Origin: Streptomyces sp. NBC_00237
Lineage (GTDB): Bacteria; Actinomycetota; Actinomycetes; Streptomycetales; Streptomycetaceae
Direction of reading: 5' to 3'
DNA: 64,000 nt
Assembly (NCBI RefSeq): GCF_026342435.1
Contig: NZ_JAPEMT010000002.1
Coordinates: 1,116,001 to 1,180,000, forward strand
Positions 8,012 through 16,502 of the stretch are shown one piece after another. How positions within the stretch are numbered: position 1 is the first letter of the stretch; every line of letters starts with the position of its first letter. The notes beneath the pieces are model-generated. The model saw only the letters and a program-made list of their open reading frames with translations, was not told where the DNA came from and searched no databases. The translations under genes and the position numbers were made by a program.

Positions 8012-8845
8012 TTACACGTTAACGCCATACTTGCGCAGTACACGCATCGCGACCAGGCGCAGCACACGGTCGTAGACGAGGCCCAGGATTCCGAGGGTGA
8101 TGATGCCGACGAAGACCCAGTCGATGCGGCCGTAATTGCGAGAGGTCCAGATCAGGGAACCGAGGCCCACCTGGGCGGCGACGATCTCGGCGGAGACGAT
8201 CGTCAGGAAGCTGTTACCCATGGCCAGGCGAGCGCCCGTGAGGATGTAGGGAACGGTGGACGGCAGCACGACGCGCTGCAGAATCTGGCGGCGGCTCGCT
8301 CCGAGGCTGGCCGCCGCCCGCAGCTTGGACTCGTTGACGGCCATCACGCCCGCGCTGGTGTTCAGGGTGACGATGAAGACGGCCGTGTAGAAGATCAGTA
8401 CCACCTTCGACGTCTCACCGATGCCTAGCCACACCACGGCCAGGGTCACGAAGGCGACCGGCGGGATGAAGCGGAAGAACTCGATGTACGGCTCCAGGAG
8501 CTGGCGGACGATCCTGATCTGGCCGATGAGCAGGCCGACCGGGGCGCCCACCACGACGCCGAAGCCCCAGCCGATCAGGATGCGGCGACTGGAGGCGATG
8601 ACCGAATTGCCCAGAGTGCCGTCGGACGCCAGTTCCTTGGCCGCCGACAGGGTCTCCCTCGGGGAGGCGACGAGGGAAGGGCCGTACTTCATGGCCACGA
8701 GTTGCCAGACACCCAGGCCGACGAGGACGGCGAAGCCGTACAGGCCGAGGGTGCGCAGCCCCTGTCCGCCACTCACCCCAGGGGTACGGCGCGCGCGGGT
8801 GCGTGTGCGGGGCGGGGCCGAAGCCTCGGTTGTGGTGATCGTCAT
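8012..8845 (-). CDS. ABC transporter permease, nitrate/sulfonate/taurine (SsuC) type
   Basis: This 277-residue integral membrane protein has an Arg-rich cytoplasmic N-terminus, then about six hydrophobic segments. The BPD_transp_1 coupling loop is SLGASRRQILQRVVLPSTVPYI. The family transports sulfonates, nitrate, thiamin precursors and also aromatic acids such as phthalate. ATG 8845 overlaps the ATPase stop by 4 bases (ATGA), showing translational coupling in the operon binding protein-ATPase-permease. Confidence 0.93.
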   Translation of the reverse strand: MTITTTEASAPPRTRTRARRTPGVSGGQGLRTLGLYGFAVLVGLGVWQLVAMKYGPSLVASPRETLSAAKELASDGTLGNSVIASSRRILIGWGFGVVVGAPVGLLIGQIRIVRQLLEPYIEFFRFIPPVAFVTLAVVWLGIGETSKVVLIFYTAVFIVTLNTSAGVMAVNESKLRAAASLGASRRQILQRVVLPSTVPYILTGARLAMGNSFLTIVSAEIVAAQVGLGSLIWTSRNYGRIDWVFVGIITLGILGLVYDRVLRLVAMRVLRKYGVNV

Positions 8846-9747
8846 GCGCCCTTCGCCTCTCGGTCGAAACGGTCGTCGAGTCCTTGATCGCGCATGGCCT
8901 TGCGGACCTCTTCTCCGATGTCTTCCCGCAACCGGTCGCGCAGGCGCCGGGCCGCGGGGCCGGACTCGTCACGCGGACGCGGCAGGTCGACCGTGTACAG
9001 GGACTTGATCGAGGCCGCTGGGCCCGCTGTCATGACGGCAACCCGGTCGGCGAGGAGTATCGCCTCGTCGATGTCGTGGGTGACGAAGACGACGGTGCAG
9101 CCGGACGCCCGCCAGATGCGAGCCGTCTCCTGTTGCAGTACCTGCCGGGTCTGCGCGTCGAGCGCGCCGAAGGGCTCGTCCATGAGGACGACACCCGGTT
9201 CGTTCGCGAGGACTCGTGCGATCTGGACGCGCTGGCGCATACCGCCGCTGAGCTGGCCGGGATAGCGGTCCGCGCAGTGGCGCAGGCCGACCAGTCCGAG
9301 GAACTCGTCGGCCACCCGGTTCTGTTCGGTGCGGCTGCGGCCGCGCATGCGAGGCCCGAAAGCGACGTTCTGGTGCACCGTCATCCAGTCGAAGAGGGCC
9401 TCGCTGCTCTGGAAGACCATGCCGAGTTCGGGGTCGGGGCCGTTGACGGGGACGCCGTTCGCGGTGAGCGACCCGTCGCTGAGCTGGACGAAGCCGGCCA
9501 TGGAAGACAGCAGCGTCGACTTGCCGCAGCCGCTCGGACCGAGCAGGCAGAGGAACTCGCCGGCTGGAATGTCCAGGTCGATCCCCTGGACGGCCCGGAA
9601 GTCACCGAAGGAGATGCCCGCTCCTTCGACGCGCAGAGCCGCGCCCCGTCCGGCCGCCGCTTCACTGCGCGGACCGGTCCCGGTGGTGGCTCCGACGTCG
9701 GTTGCCGGTGCCGTCTCCTTCTCGATCCCCTTGGTCGCCTCGGTCAT
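8842..9747 (-). CDS. ABC transporter ATP-binding protein, SsuB/TauB type
   Basis: The 301-residue ATPase has Walker A GPSGCGKST, Q-loop MVFQS, signature LSGGMRQR, Walker B VVLMDEP and the H-loop FVTHD, all intact. The first 35 residues are a variable Thr/Ala-rich extension. It overlaps the upstream lipoprotein gene and the downstream permease by 4 bases each, so the three subunits form one operon energising uptake of the island's substrate. Confidence 0.94.
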   Translation of the reverse strand: MTEATKGIEKETAPATDVGATTGTGPRSEAAAGRGAALRVEGAGISFGDFRAVQGIDLDIPAGEFLCLLGPSGCGKSTLLSSMAGFVQLSDGSLTANGVPVNGPDPELGMVFQSSEALFDWMTVHQNVAFGPRMRGRSRTEQNRVADEFLGLVGLRHCADRYPGQLSGGMRQRVQIARVLANEPGVVLMDEPFGALDAQTRQVLQQETARIWRASGCTVVFVTHDIDEAILLADRVAVMTAGPAASIKSLYTVDLPRPRDESGPAARRLRDRLREDIGEEVRKAMRDQGLDDRFDREAKGA

Positions 9748-10757
9748 CGGGACACCTCTGTGTTGTCGGAAAGCCAGCCTCGCTGGATGGCGCGGGTCAC
9801 GTCGGGGCGGGCCTTGAGTTTGCCGGTGTCCGAGTAGAAGCGGGCGGTGTCCTCATAGCCCTTCAGGTCCTCGGCCGTGAAGTCGCGGACGGCGAAGTCG
9901 ATCTCCTTCACCGCGTTCACGGTCTGAGCGGTGGGGATCTTCGCGGCGTCCTGGGTGGCCTGTGCGGCGGCCTGTGGATCGCTCTCGGTCTTCCGGGCCG
10001 CTTCCGCGAGGGCCGCGGCCACCTTGGCGGCGACGTCCTTGTGGTCCTCGAGCCAGGAAGAGGTCGAGAGCAGCCAGTGCTGGTAGCTGAGGCCGTAGTC
10101 GCCCGTGGTCTCCTGGATTCGCAAGCCCAGTTCCGCTCCCTTGGCCGGCCACGGCTCCCACAGGACGTAAGCGTCCACATCGCCCTTCTTGGTGAGGGCC
10201 GGTATCTCGGCGGGGTCGGCCGTGACGAATTCGACCGAGCCCGGCTTGATGCCCTTCGATTCCAGGAAACGCGTGGCGGCCAGTTCGGACAGGCCCGGCA
10301 CCACGGCCATCTTGCGAATCTCGGACGGTGACTTCACCTCGGGCGCCAGAACGACTTTGAGGTAACGCCCGGAGTCCTCGTACACGAGGAGTGAGCGCAG
10401 GTCCGGGCTCTGTCCGAGCAGCCCGATGGTGGTGGCGTCGGAGTTCCCCGCCATCTGGACCTGTCCGGCATTGAGGGCGTCGACGCCTTCCCCGCCTTTG
10501 GCGAACTGTACGAGGTCGACATCCACCCCGTGCTTGGCCCACAGACCCTCGGCACCGGCGACGAAGAACGGCGCGTACGAGGCGTCGACACCGACCGCGA
10601 TGCGAAGGTGCTCACCCGCCCCGCCGGAGCCCGAACCGGCCCCCGCGTCGGTGGTGCCCGCGCCGCACGCGGTTGCCGCGAACAGTGCGGCGGTCAGGAG
10701 AGCGGAGCCGGTGATGCGCCCTGTCGGGCGGGTGTTCGGGTGAGACGCGGTCTTCAT
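9744..10757 (-). CDS. ABC substrate-binding lipoprotein 1 (NMT1/SsuA-like)
   Basis: The 337-residue protein starts at ATG 10757 after GAGGTGG. It has a lipoprotein signal with lipobox-like TACG (LFAATACGAG), a Gly/Ser linker, then the NMT1/SsuA periplasmic-binding fold starting IAVGVDASYAPFFVAGAEG. The family binds sulfonates, pyrimidine precursors or aromatic acids. It heads the transporter operon and has a perfect 19-bp palindromic operator about 100 bp upstream. It is about the same length as, and a paralogue of, the binding protein at 10901; the two share GVDASYAP. Confidence 0.9.
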   Translation of the reverse strand: MKTASHPNTRPTGRITGSALLTAALFAATACGAGTTDAGAGSGSGGAGEHLRIAVGVDASYAPFFVAGAEGLWAKHGVDVDLVQFAKGGEGVDALNAGQVQMAGNSDATTIGLLGQSPDLRSLLVYEDSGRYLKVVLAPEVKSPSEIRKMAVVPGLSELAATRFLESKGIKPGSVEFVTADPAEIPALTKKGDVDAYVLWEPWPAKGAELGLRIQETTGDYGLSYQHWLLSTSSWLEDHKDVAAKVAAALAEAARKTESDPQAAAQATQDAAKIPTAQTVNAVKEIDFAVRDFTAEDLKGYEDTARFYSDTGKLKARPDVTRAIQRGWLSDNTEVSR

Positions 10758-10855
10758 GGCCACCTCGGATCGGGACGCTTTTCGGCAGGTCATCGGGTTA
10801 CTGGCTGGGGAGTTGGCGCACGCTACTGCCGGTCGGAGGGCAGGTGCATGCACGG

Positions 10856-10874
10856 CGGTCCGCTCAGCGGACCG
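10856..10874. promoter_or_regulatory. Perfect palindromic operator (best copy of the island motif)
   Basis: CGGTCCGCT-C-AGCGGACCG is a perfect 9+1+9 inverted repeat, 99 bp upstream of the transporter operon. It is the clearest of about ten copies in the island. A weaker half-similar sequence (ATTCGTCTGAGCCGGTC) lies about 29 bp away at 10886. Confidence 0.7.
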
Positions 10875-10900
10875 GCCGGGGAATGATTCGTCTGAGCCGG

Positions 10901-11887
10901 TCATCCGGCATACCTGTCGTACCAACCGCGCAGAAGTACCGTGTCGAGTTCAGGAGCGCTTCTGATGAGGTGCTGCTCCAGGAGGAAGTCCACGATCCGG
11001 CGCGAGGACGCGACATCGGCCGTCGTCAGAGCCCGGGACTCGAACGAGATCTCGCCGAGCGCCTTCTCTGTTCCCGCGACCGGCAGCTGGGCCTGCTCGT
11101 GCGCTGCCAGGGCTGCCGCGTGCGGGTCCTTCGCCACCAGCCGGTCGGCCTCGGCGACCACCTTGAAGACCCTCCCGGCGAGTACCTGGTTGTCCTTCAG
11201 CCACTTGTCGTCCGCGAGAAGCCACTGCCTGTACGTCACGCCGAAGTCGCCGATGGAGCCGGCGATGTGTCCCCCCGCCTCGACGCCCTTGCTCACCCAG
11301 GGGTCGAAGAGGATATAGCCGTCGATGTCGCCACGCTGGAGCATGGTGGGGATCTCCTGCGGCGCGCTCTGCTGGATCTTCACGGAGTCGGGGTCGACGC
11401 TGTGGTGCCGCAGGTACTCGTGCGTCGCGTACAAGCCGAGGCCCTGGATCGAGCCCATGGTCTTGATCTGGCGCGGTGCGGTGATGCCTTCGCGTAGAAC
11501 GACCTTGAGGTAGCGGCCCGACGACTGGAAGACGCCCAAGGCACGCAGACGCGGGTTGCTCACCATCTGCGGCAGTGCGGTGGAGTCGGCGTTGGCGGAG
11601 ATCTGTGCGGAACCGGCCGTGACCGCCTGGGCGGCGGCGGGTCCGCCCTCCACCTTCATCAGTTGTACGTCGAGGCCGGCCTTTTTGAACATGCCACGCT
11701 CGGCGGCGAGATACAGCGGGGCGTACGAGGCGTCGACGCCGAGGGCGATTCGGACGGTCGGGCTCCCGCCGCCCGTGGAACCCGCCGAATCGGTGGTACC
11801 GGCGCCGCAGGCGGTGGCGAGGAGGAGTACGAGCGAGTGGAGCCCGGCGGCCGCCAAGCGCCCGGTCGTGCGGTGGAGACGGAACAT
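10901..11887 (-). CDS. ABC substrate-binding lipoprotein 2 (NMT1/SsuA-like)
   Basis: The 328-residue protein starts at ATG 11887 behind GGAGGT. It has a lipobox-like end of signal (LLLATACGAG), then IALGVDASYAPLYLAAERGM, the NMT1 fold. It has no ATPase or permease of its own, so it most likely feeds the adjacent SsuBC-type transporter with a second or related substrate. A weak island-type operator lies 77 bp upstream at 11965. Confidence 0.88.
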   Translation of the reverse strand: MFRLHRTTGRLAAAGLHSLVLLLATACGAGTTDSAGSTGGGSPTVRIALGVDASYAPLYLAAERGMFKKAGLDVQLMKVEGGPAAAQAVTAGSAQISANADSTALPQMVSNPRLRALGVFQSSGRYLKVVLREGITAPRQIKTMGSIQGLGLYATHEYLRHHSVDPDSVKIQQSAPQEIPTMLQRGDIDGYILFDPWVSKGVEAGGHIAGSIGDFGVTYRQWLLADDKWLKDNQVLAGRVFKVVAEADRLVAKDPHAAALAAHEQAQLPVAGTEKALGEISFESRALTTADVASSRRIVDFLLEQHLIRSAPELDTVLLRGWYDRYAG

Positions 11888-12363
11888 CGGAAACGACCTC
11901 CGGGTCGAAGTGATGTCGAGGTGGCGGAAACCTGACATCCCGGAAGGCCGACGGAAAGCACGGTGTCCCACCTGGCGGACCGCATGGTCGAGGCAGCATG
12001 TGCCGCTTCGCACGCTCCACCTGTCGCAGGCGAGCGGCGAGGAGCACTCATGCCTACTCCTCGGAGGTACATCAGGCGACGCTGAGCCACGAGCGCCGGT
12101 GGTGGCGACGGCGCTGGTGGCCGCCACCGAGCACTTCCTGCCGGTTGCGCTGCTGACCGTGGGATGGCGCTCGTCGGACTGGAGTCGCTGCTCTTCGCAC
12201 ACATCTCGAACGACCCGGGGCGGTGCGCCCAGGGCGCCGACCGGCCCCGGAAGGAGAACGTCACGACGTCCGTTGCCCGATGGTTATCTTCCCCTCTATG
12301 CAACATGGCGTTGCTGCACGTCAAATGGCCTGTACCGCCATGCGACGAATTAAGGGGATGCTG
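11888..12363. other. Divergent regulatory region between lipoprotein 2 and IclR-1
   Basis: No gene is supported in these 476 bases. They hold a weak island operator (GTCCCACCTGGCGGACC at 11965-11981) near the lipoprotein gene, and GCAAC-ATGGC-GTTGC at 12300-12314, 49 bp before the IclR start. Other frames here lack ribosome sites. Confidence 0.6.
12300..12314. promoter_or_regulatory. Inverted repeat upstream of IclR-1, candidate autoregulatory site
   Basis: GCAAC-ATGGC-GTTGC lies 49 bp before the IclR ATG. IclR regulators commonly repress their own gene. The sequence differs from the GGTCCG motif of the rest of the island, so it might serve the other IclR protein or another factor. Confidence 0.4.
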
Positions 12364-13203
12364 ATGGAGTCGTACGACGACGAGGACGTCCTGCCTCCGA
12401 ATTCCGTCCTGGGCAAGGCTCAGCTGCTCCTCGCCGCGTTCGAGTCGGGGGCAGGCCGGCTGAGGCTGAGCGAGCTGAGCCGCCGGTCCGGCGTGCCCAA
12501 GGCTTCGGCGTACCGCCTCGCCCAGGAACTGGTGCAATGGGGGCTGCTCGACCGGCACGGTGACACGTACGAACTCGGCATCAGGCTTTTCCATCTCGGA
12601 CAGCGCGTACCCGCGTCCGCCGTCCTGCGCAGCGTGGCCCGCCCCCTGATGACCGACCTGTTCACCCGGACCCGCACGGCCGTGCACCTGGCGATCCTCG
12701 ACGGCACCCATGTGCTCTTCCTGGAGAAGATCGCCGGTGAGGCCAACGTGCTCACACACTCGTACGTCGGCGGCAGGCTGCCCGCATCCTGCACGGCCAC
12801 CGGTCAGCTGCTGCTCGCCCTGGCCCCGGACGGGCCGGAGCGGGTCGCGGACATCGCCCGTGCCGGGTTCCCGGTGCTGGCCGCCCGCTCCGTGACGGAC
12901 CCCGGGGTGCTGGCCCAGCGACTGGCCACGGCGGCACGCCAGGGATACGCGCTGGAGATCGGGGGAGTCAGGGCCGGGTACGCCAGTCTCGCCGTACCGG
13001 TGGCGCTGCCCGGGTCGCAGTACGCGGCACTCTCGGTCACCGGGCCGGTCGCGCAGGTGTCGGTGGACCGATACCTCGCGGCGGTGCAGGCCACGGCGGA
13101 GAGCATCGGGCGCGGTGTCGCGCAGAAGACGTCGTACGACCCCGCTCGCGCGGCGCGGACACCGAAACGCCGGCCGACCGCTGTGCGGGCCGTCGCGAGC
13201 TGA
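12364..13203 (+). CDS. IclR-family transcriptional regulator 1
   Basis: The 279-residue regulator has an N-terminal winged helix at about residues 15-75 (LRLSELSRRSGVPKASAYRL) and a C-terminal IclR effector domain at about 85-260 (LAILDGTHVLFLEKI, GYASLAVPV). ATG 12364 is used because AAGGGG sits 6 bases upstream; ATG 12358 is too close. It is related to IclR-2 at 25540 (both share NSVLGK followed by the same domain order). It probably senses a pathway intermediate and binds one of the island palindromes. Confidence 0.9.
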   Translation: MESYDDEDVLPPNSVLGKAQLLLAAFESGAGRLRLSELSRRSGVPKASAYRLAQELVQWGLLDRHGDTYELGIRLFHLGQRVPASAVLRSVARPLMTDLFTRTRTAVHLAILDGTHVLFLEKIAGEANVLTHSYVGGRLPASCTATGQLLLALAPDGPERVADIARAGFPVLAARSVTDPGVLAQRLATAARQGYALEIGGVRAGYASLAVPVALPGSQYAALSVTGPVAQVSVDRYLAAVQATAESIGRGVAQKTSYDPARAARTPKRRPTAVRAVAS

Positions 13204-13223
13204 CGGCACACGGCAGCGGACCC

Positions 13224-13240
13224 GGTCCGGCCAGCGGAAC
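13224..13240. promoter_or_regulatory. IclR-regulon-type palindrome upstream of the CoA-transferase
   Basis: GGTCCGGCCAGCGGAAC fits the island motif and lies 74 bp before the CoA-transferase start, right after the IclR-1 stop. Confidence 0.6.
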
Positions 13241-13254
13241 AAGGTGGTGGCCCG

Positions 13255-13312
13255 CTTCTCCTCCCACGGTGATCGTGAGGTGCCGCAAAGGCTGCGGACA
13301 TGGGAGGAGAAG
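13255..13312 (+). promoter_or_regulatory. 12-bp inverted repeat enclosing the Shine-Dalgarno site
   Basis: CTTCTCCTCCCA (13255-13266) is the exact complement of TGGGAGGAGAAG (13301-13312), which contains the ribosome site of the next gene (start 13315). The 34-base loop can form a second stem, CCGCA-AAGGC-TGCGG. If transcribed, the mRNA would hide the ribosome site in a stable stem, so translational control is possible. Confidence 0.6.
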
Positions 13313-13314
13313 CC

Positions 13315-15630
13315 GTGGTGGTAACGGAACCGGATGCGACGCCGCTGCGCGTGCTCGATCTGACCGATGAGCTCGCCCTCCAGGGTGCCCGGCTGCTCGT
13401 GGGGATCGGAGCCCACGTCGTGCGGACCGATTCGGGCGCGGGTCTCGGCCCGGCGGCCCGTGCCCACTGGCACGCGGGCAAGCGCTGGACGCCGGTACGC
13501 GACGCGGCGGAACTGGACGCGCTTGCGGCGGCTGCCGACATAGTTCTGGAGAGCGGACCCGTGGCACGGCTGCGCGGACTGCGACGGGACGGCTCCTCCC
13601 GCTGGCCGCACGCCGTGCACGTGGTAGTGACACCCTTCGGGCTGACCGGACCGCGCCGCGACTGGGTCGGTGACGATCTGATCCTGGCCTCGGCCGGCGG
13701 CATGACCTGGCTCGGAGGGCGCCCTGACGGGCAGCCCAAGCCGCCACCGCGTGAGCAGGCACTGCAAACCGCCGGGGCGCACGCGGCGATCGGGGCACTG
13801 CTGGCCGTGGTGTCGGGCACCCCTCAGCTGGTGGACGTCTCCGTGCAGGAGGCCACCGCCGCCACGCTGGAGACCGCCGCGCTCGCGTGGATCCACGCCG
13901 GACGATTTCCCGTACGCAACGGAGGGGTGTACGAGCACGTCGCCCACCGGATCTTCGACGCCGCGGACGGGTACGTGGCCGGGGGTTACTCGGGCAGCGA
14001 CCGGATGTGGACGGGCCTGCTGGCATGGATGGCCGAGGGGGGAGAAGCGGACGACCTTCTCGACGAGCACTGGCAGGACGCCGCGTTCCGATGGCGGCAG
14101 CGCGCCCACGTGGACGCTGTCGTGCAGCGGTTCGCGGCGCGGCGCCCGGCGGCGGCGCTCGCCGCCGAGGCAAGGGAGCGTGCCCTGCCATGGGCGGAGG
14201 TGGCACCGCCCGAGCGGCTTACGGCCAACCCGCAACTGCGCGATCGCGCGTCTCTCGTCACCATCACCGGTGCGGGGCTGCCGGACGGCGGCGTCGAGGA
14301 CGCCGGGTTTCCGTGGGCGGCGCTGCCCCGGCCGGTTACTCTGTCCGCGCTCCGGCAGGTCGCTCCGGGCGAAGCCCCATGGCCCACGTCGGGGCCGGGA
14401 AAGGCGCGCGGCCGTGACGGGGGGCCGCGGTCCAAGGCTCTGGCAGGGGTCAGGGTCCTCGATCTCACCTGGGTGCTTGCCGGACCCTACGTGACCAAGC
14501 AGCTCGGAGAGCACGGTGCGGACATCGTCAAGATCGAGTCGCGGCACCGCCAGGACCCCACGCGCTTCGCGCCGTCGATGCATCTACGGCCGGGCTCCGA
14601 CCCCGACGACAGTGGCTACTTCCTCAACTTCAACCGCAACAAGCGCGGCGTCGCCCTGAACTTGCGGACCGAGGAGGGCCGCCGGCTGCTGCGCGAGCTG
14701 GTCCCGCACTGCGACGTCGTCGTGGAGAACTTCAGCCCGGGCGTGCTCGCCCGATGGGGCATGGACTACGCCTCGCTGCGCGCACTGAACGAGGACGTCA
14801 TCCTGGTGTCGATGGCGGGAGTCGGGCAGACCGGGCCCTGGCGCAACGCCGTGACGTTCGCCGACACGCTCGCCGCCATGTCGGGCCTGTCCAGTGAGAC
14901 CCGCGATCCGGGAGGCCCGCCACAGGGCCTGACGTTCGGGCTCGGCGACATGATCGCGGCCAATTCCGCGGTGCTCGCCACGCTCGACCTGCTGGCCCGG
15001 GGCGCCGGCGGACACGTGGACCTGTCACAGCTGGAGGCGATGGCCGCGACGATGGGCCCGGCGGCCCTGGAACCCGTCCTCGGCACGGGCGCGCCCGATC
15101 CCCGGACCCCTGCACACCCGAACCGTTCACCCCATGCGGTGCCACACGGCGTGTATCCGGTGATCGGGGACGACCGATGGGTGGCGGTGTCGGTGACGGA
15201 CGAAGCGCAGTGGCGCACCTTGGCGCACCTCGCCGGTCTCCCTTGCGCCGAAGGCGATGTGGATGTCAGGCGCACGCACGAGGACGAGATCGACGCGGCC
15301 CTCGCCGCGTGGACGAGTCGGCAGGACGGTCACGAGCTGGCCGAGCTGCTCCAGGCCGAGGGGGTGGGGGCAGCAGTCGTGGCGACCGGGCAGGACCTTG
15401 TCGAGGCCGACGAACAACTGGCCGCCCGCGGCTTCTATCCCGTACTGGACCACCCCCTGACCGGCCCGGTCCGGCACGAGGGCATCGTCGCGCGGCTTGC
15501 CGAGACACCCGGCGAGCTCGACCGTCCCGCGCCTCTCCTCGGCGAGCACACGCACGAGGTGCTGCGCGAACTGCTGGGCCTGAACGATGAACAGCTGGTG
15601 GCGCTGGCCGCCGAGGGAGTGACCGAATGA
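13315..15630 (+). CDS. Double-domain CaiB/BaiF-type CoA-transferase
   Basis: The 771-residue protein consists of two consecutive class III CoA-transferase domains, about 1-365 and 385-771. The C-terminal one has the family signature VRVLDLTWVLAGPYVTKQLG, VVENFSPGV and the likely catalytic Asp in FGLGDMIAANS. In the N-terminal copy the corresponding place reads REQALQTAGAHAAI, without an Asp, so that half is probably structural or pairs with the active one. It moves CoA between acyl groups without ATP. GTG 13315 follows GGGAGGAG, which is held in a hairpin. It overlaps the enoyl-CoA hydratase by 4 bases. Confidence 0.88.
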   Translation: MVVTEPDATPLRVLDLTDELALQGARLLVGIGAHVVRTDSGAGLGPAARAHWHAGKRWTPVRDAAELDALAAAADIVLESGPVARLRGLRRDGSSRWPHAVHVVVTPFGLTGPRRDWVGDDLILASAGGMTWLGGRPDGQPKPPPREQALQTAGAHAAIGALLAVVSGTPQLVDVSVQEATAATLETAALAWIHAGRFPVRNGGVYEHVAHRIFDAADGYVAGGYSGSDRMWTGLLAWMAEGGEADDLLDEHWQDAAFRWRQRAHVDAVVQRFAARRPAAALAAEARERALPWAEVAPPERLTANPQLRDRASLVTITGAGLPDGGVEDAGFPWAALPRPVTLSALRQVAPGEAPWPTSGPGKARGRDGGPRSKALAGVRVLDLTWVLAGPYVTKQLGEHGADIVKIESRHRQDPTRFAPSMHLRPGSDPDDSGYFLNFNRNKRGVALNLRTEEGRRLLRELVPHCDVVVENFSPGVLARWGMDYASLRALNEDVILVSMAGVGQTGPWRNAVTFADTLAAMSGLSSETRDPGGPPQGLTFGLGDMIAANSAVLATLDLLARGAGGHVDLSQLEAMAATMGPAALEPVLGTGAPDPRTPAHPNRSPHAVPHGVYPVIGDDRWVAVSVTDEAQWRTLAHLAGLPCAEGDVDVRRTHEDEIDAALAAWTSRQDGHELAELLQAEGVGAAVVATGQDLVEADEQLAARGFYPVLDHPLTGPVRHEGIVARLAETPGELDRPAPLLGEHTHEVLRELLGLNDEQLVALAAEGVTE

Positions 15631-16424
15631 GCGAGGCCAGGATGTCTGAGGAGAAGCGCTCCGTACTGCACGTGACGCGTGACGGCGCCGTCGCTACGAT
15701 CCGCGTGAACCGGCCCAAGGCGAACGCCGTGAACCCGGCCATGATCGAGGAGTTCCTTACCCTCCTGCGGCCGCTCGCCGCCGACCCTGAAGTGCGCTGT
15801 CTCGTCATCACCGGCACGGGCCGATTCTTCATCGCGGGCGCCGACATCGCCGTGATGCGGGACCTCTCCGTGGCGAACCAGGCGAAGATGCGCCGCTGGA
15901 TCGACGTCCAGAGGATGATCGAGCAGGCGCCCAAGCCGGTCGTGGCGGCGATGAACGGTCACGCGCTCGGGGGAGGAGCCGAGTTGTCACTCGCCTGCGA
16001 TCTGCGGGTCCTGTCGTCGGAGGCAACGTTCGGCTTTCCGGAGATGCGGCTCGGGCTGTTTCCCGGGGCCGGCGGCAGTCAGCGCCTGCCCCGGCTGGTC
16101 GGCCCGCACATGGCGAAGCGGCTGATGATCGAGGGGGAGGGCCTGACGCCGCAGCGCGCCCTGGAGCTTGGACTCGTCGATCTCGTGGTGGAGCAGGCCG
16201 AGTTCGACGCGGTGGTGGCCGAACGGGCCCGTCGGCTCGCCGCGCAGCCCACGGCCGCCATCGGGCTGCTCAAACGGGTCGTCGACGAGGGATACGGGCT
16301 ACCCGTTGAACAGGCACTGGAACGCGAGGAGAGGGGCGTCTTCGACCTGACCGGCACGGCCGACGCGGCGGAGGGGCTTCAGGCATTCCTCGACAAGCGG
16401 GCGCCTGTGTTCACCGGGCGGTGA
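15627..16424 (+). CDS. Enoyl-CoA hydratase/isomerase (crotonase family)
   Basis: This 265-residue crotonase has the oxyanion-hole segments FIAGADIAVM and NGHALGGGAELSLACD, and the region ATFGFPEMRLGLFPGAGGSQRLPRL-like around residues 132-156, with Glu at the usual catalytic positions. It hydrates an enoyl-CoA made from the CoA ester produced by the preceding transferase, to which it is coupled by an ATGA overlap. A second in-frame ATG (15642) is a possible start. Confidence 0.92.
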   Translation: MSEARMSEEKRSVLHVTRDGAVATIRVNRPKANAVNPAMIEEFLTLLRPLAADPEVRCLVITGTGRFFIAGADIAVMRDLSVANQAKMRRWIDVQRMIEQAPKPVVAAMNGHALGGGAELSLACDLRVLSSEATFGFPEMRLGLFPGAGGSQRLPRLVGPHMAKRLMIEGEGLTPQRALELGLVDLVVEQAEFDAVVAERARRLAAQPTAAIGLLKRVVDEGYGLPVEQALEREERGVFDLTGTADAAEGLQAFLDKRAPVFTGR

Positions 16425-16435
16425 CGACAGGCGCG

Positions 16436-16468
16436 ACACGGGCGGTCCGGTAGCCGGACCGCCCGTGT
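16436..16468 (+). terminator. Strong 15-bp stem-loop after the enoyl-CoA hydratase
   Basis: ACACGGGCGGTCCGG and its perfect complement flank the loop TAG. No T-tract follows, as usual in Streptomyces. Its centre, GGTCCGGTAGCCGGACC (16444-16460), also fits the island operator motif at both half-sites and lies 42 bp before the SDR start, so it may act as an operator too. Confidence 0.75.
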
Positions 16469-16502
16469 TGGCGCGCCCCCGGCCGGTCCGCATGCTCGCC
16501 GG

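Noticed and set aside
11659..14583. Very long minus-strand open frame across IclR-1 and the CoA-transferase
   Set aside because: It is antisense to well-supported genes and has Arg/Pro/Gly-rich low-complexity composition, typical of GC-rich shadow frames.
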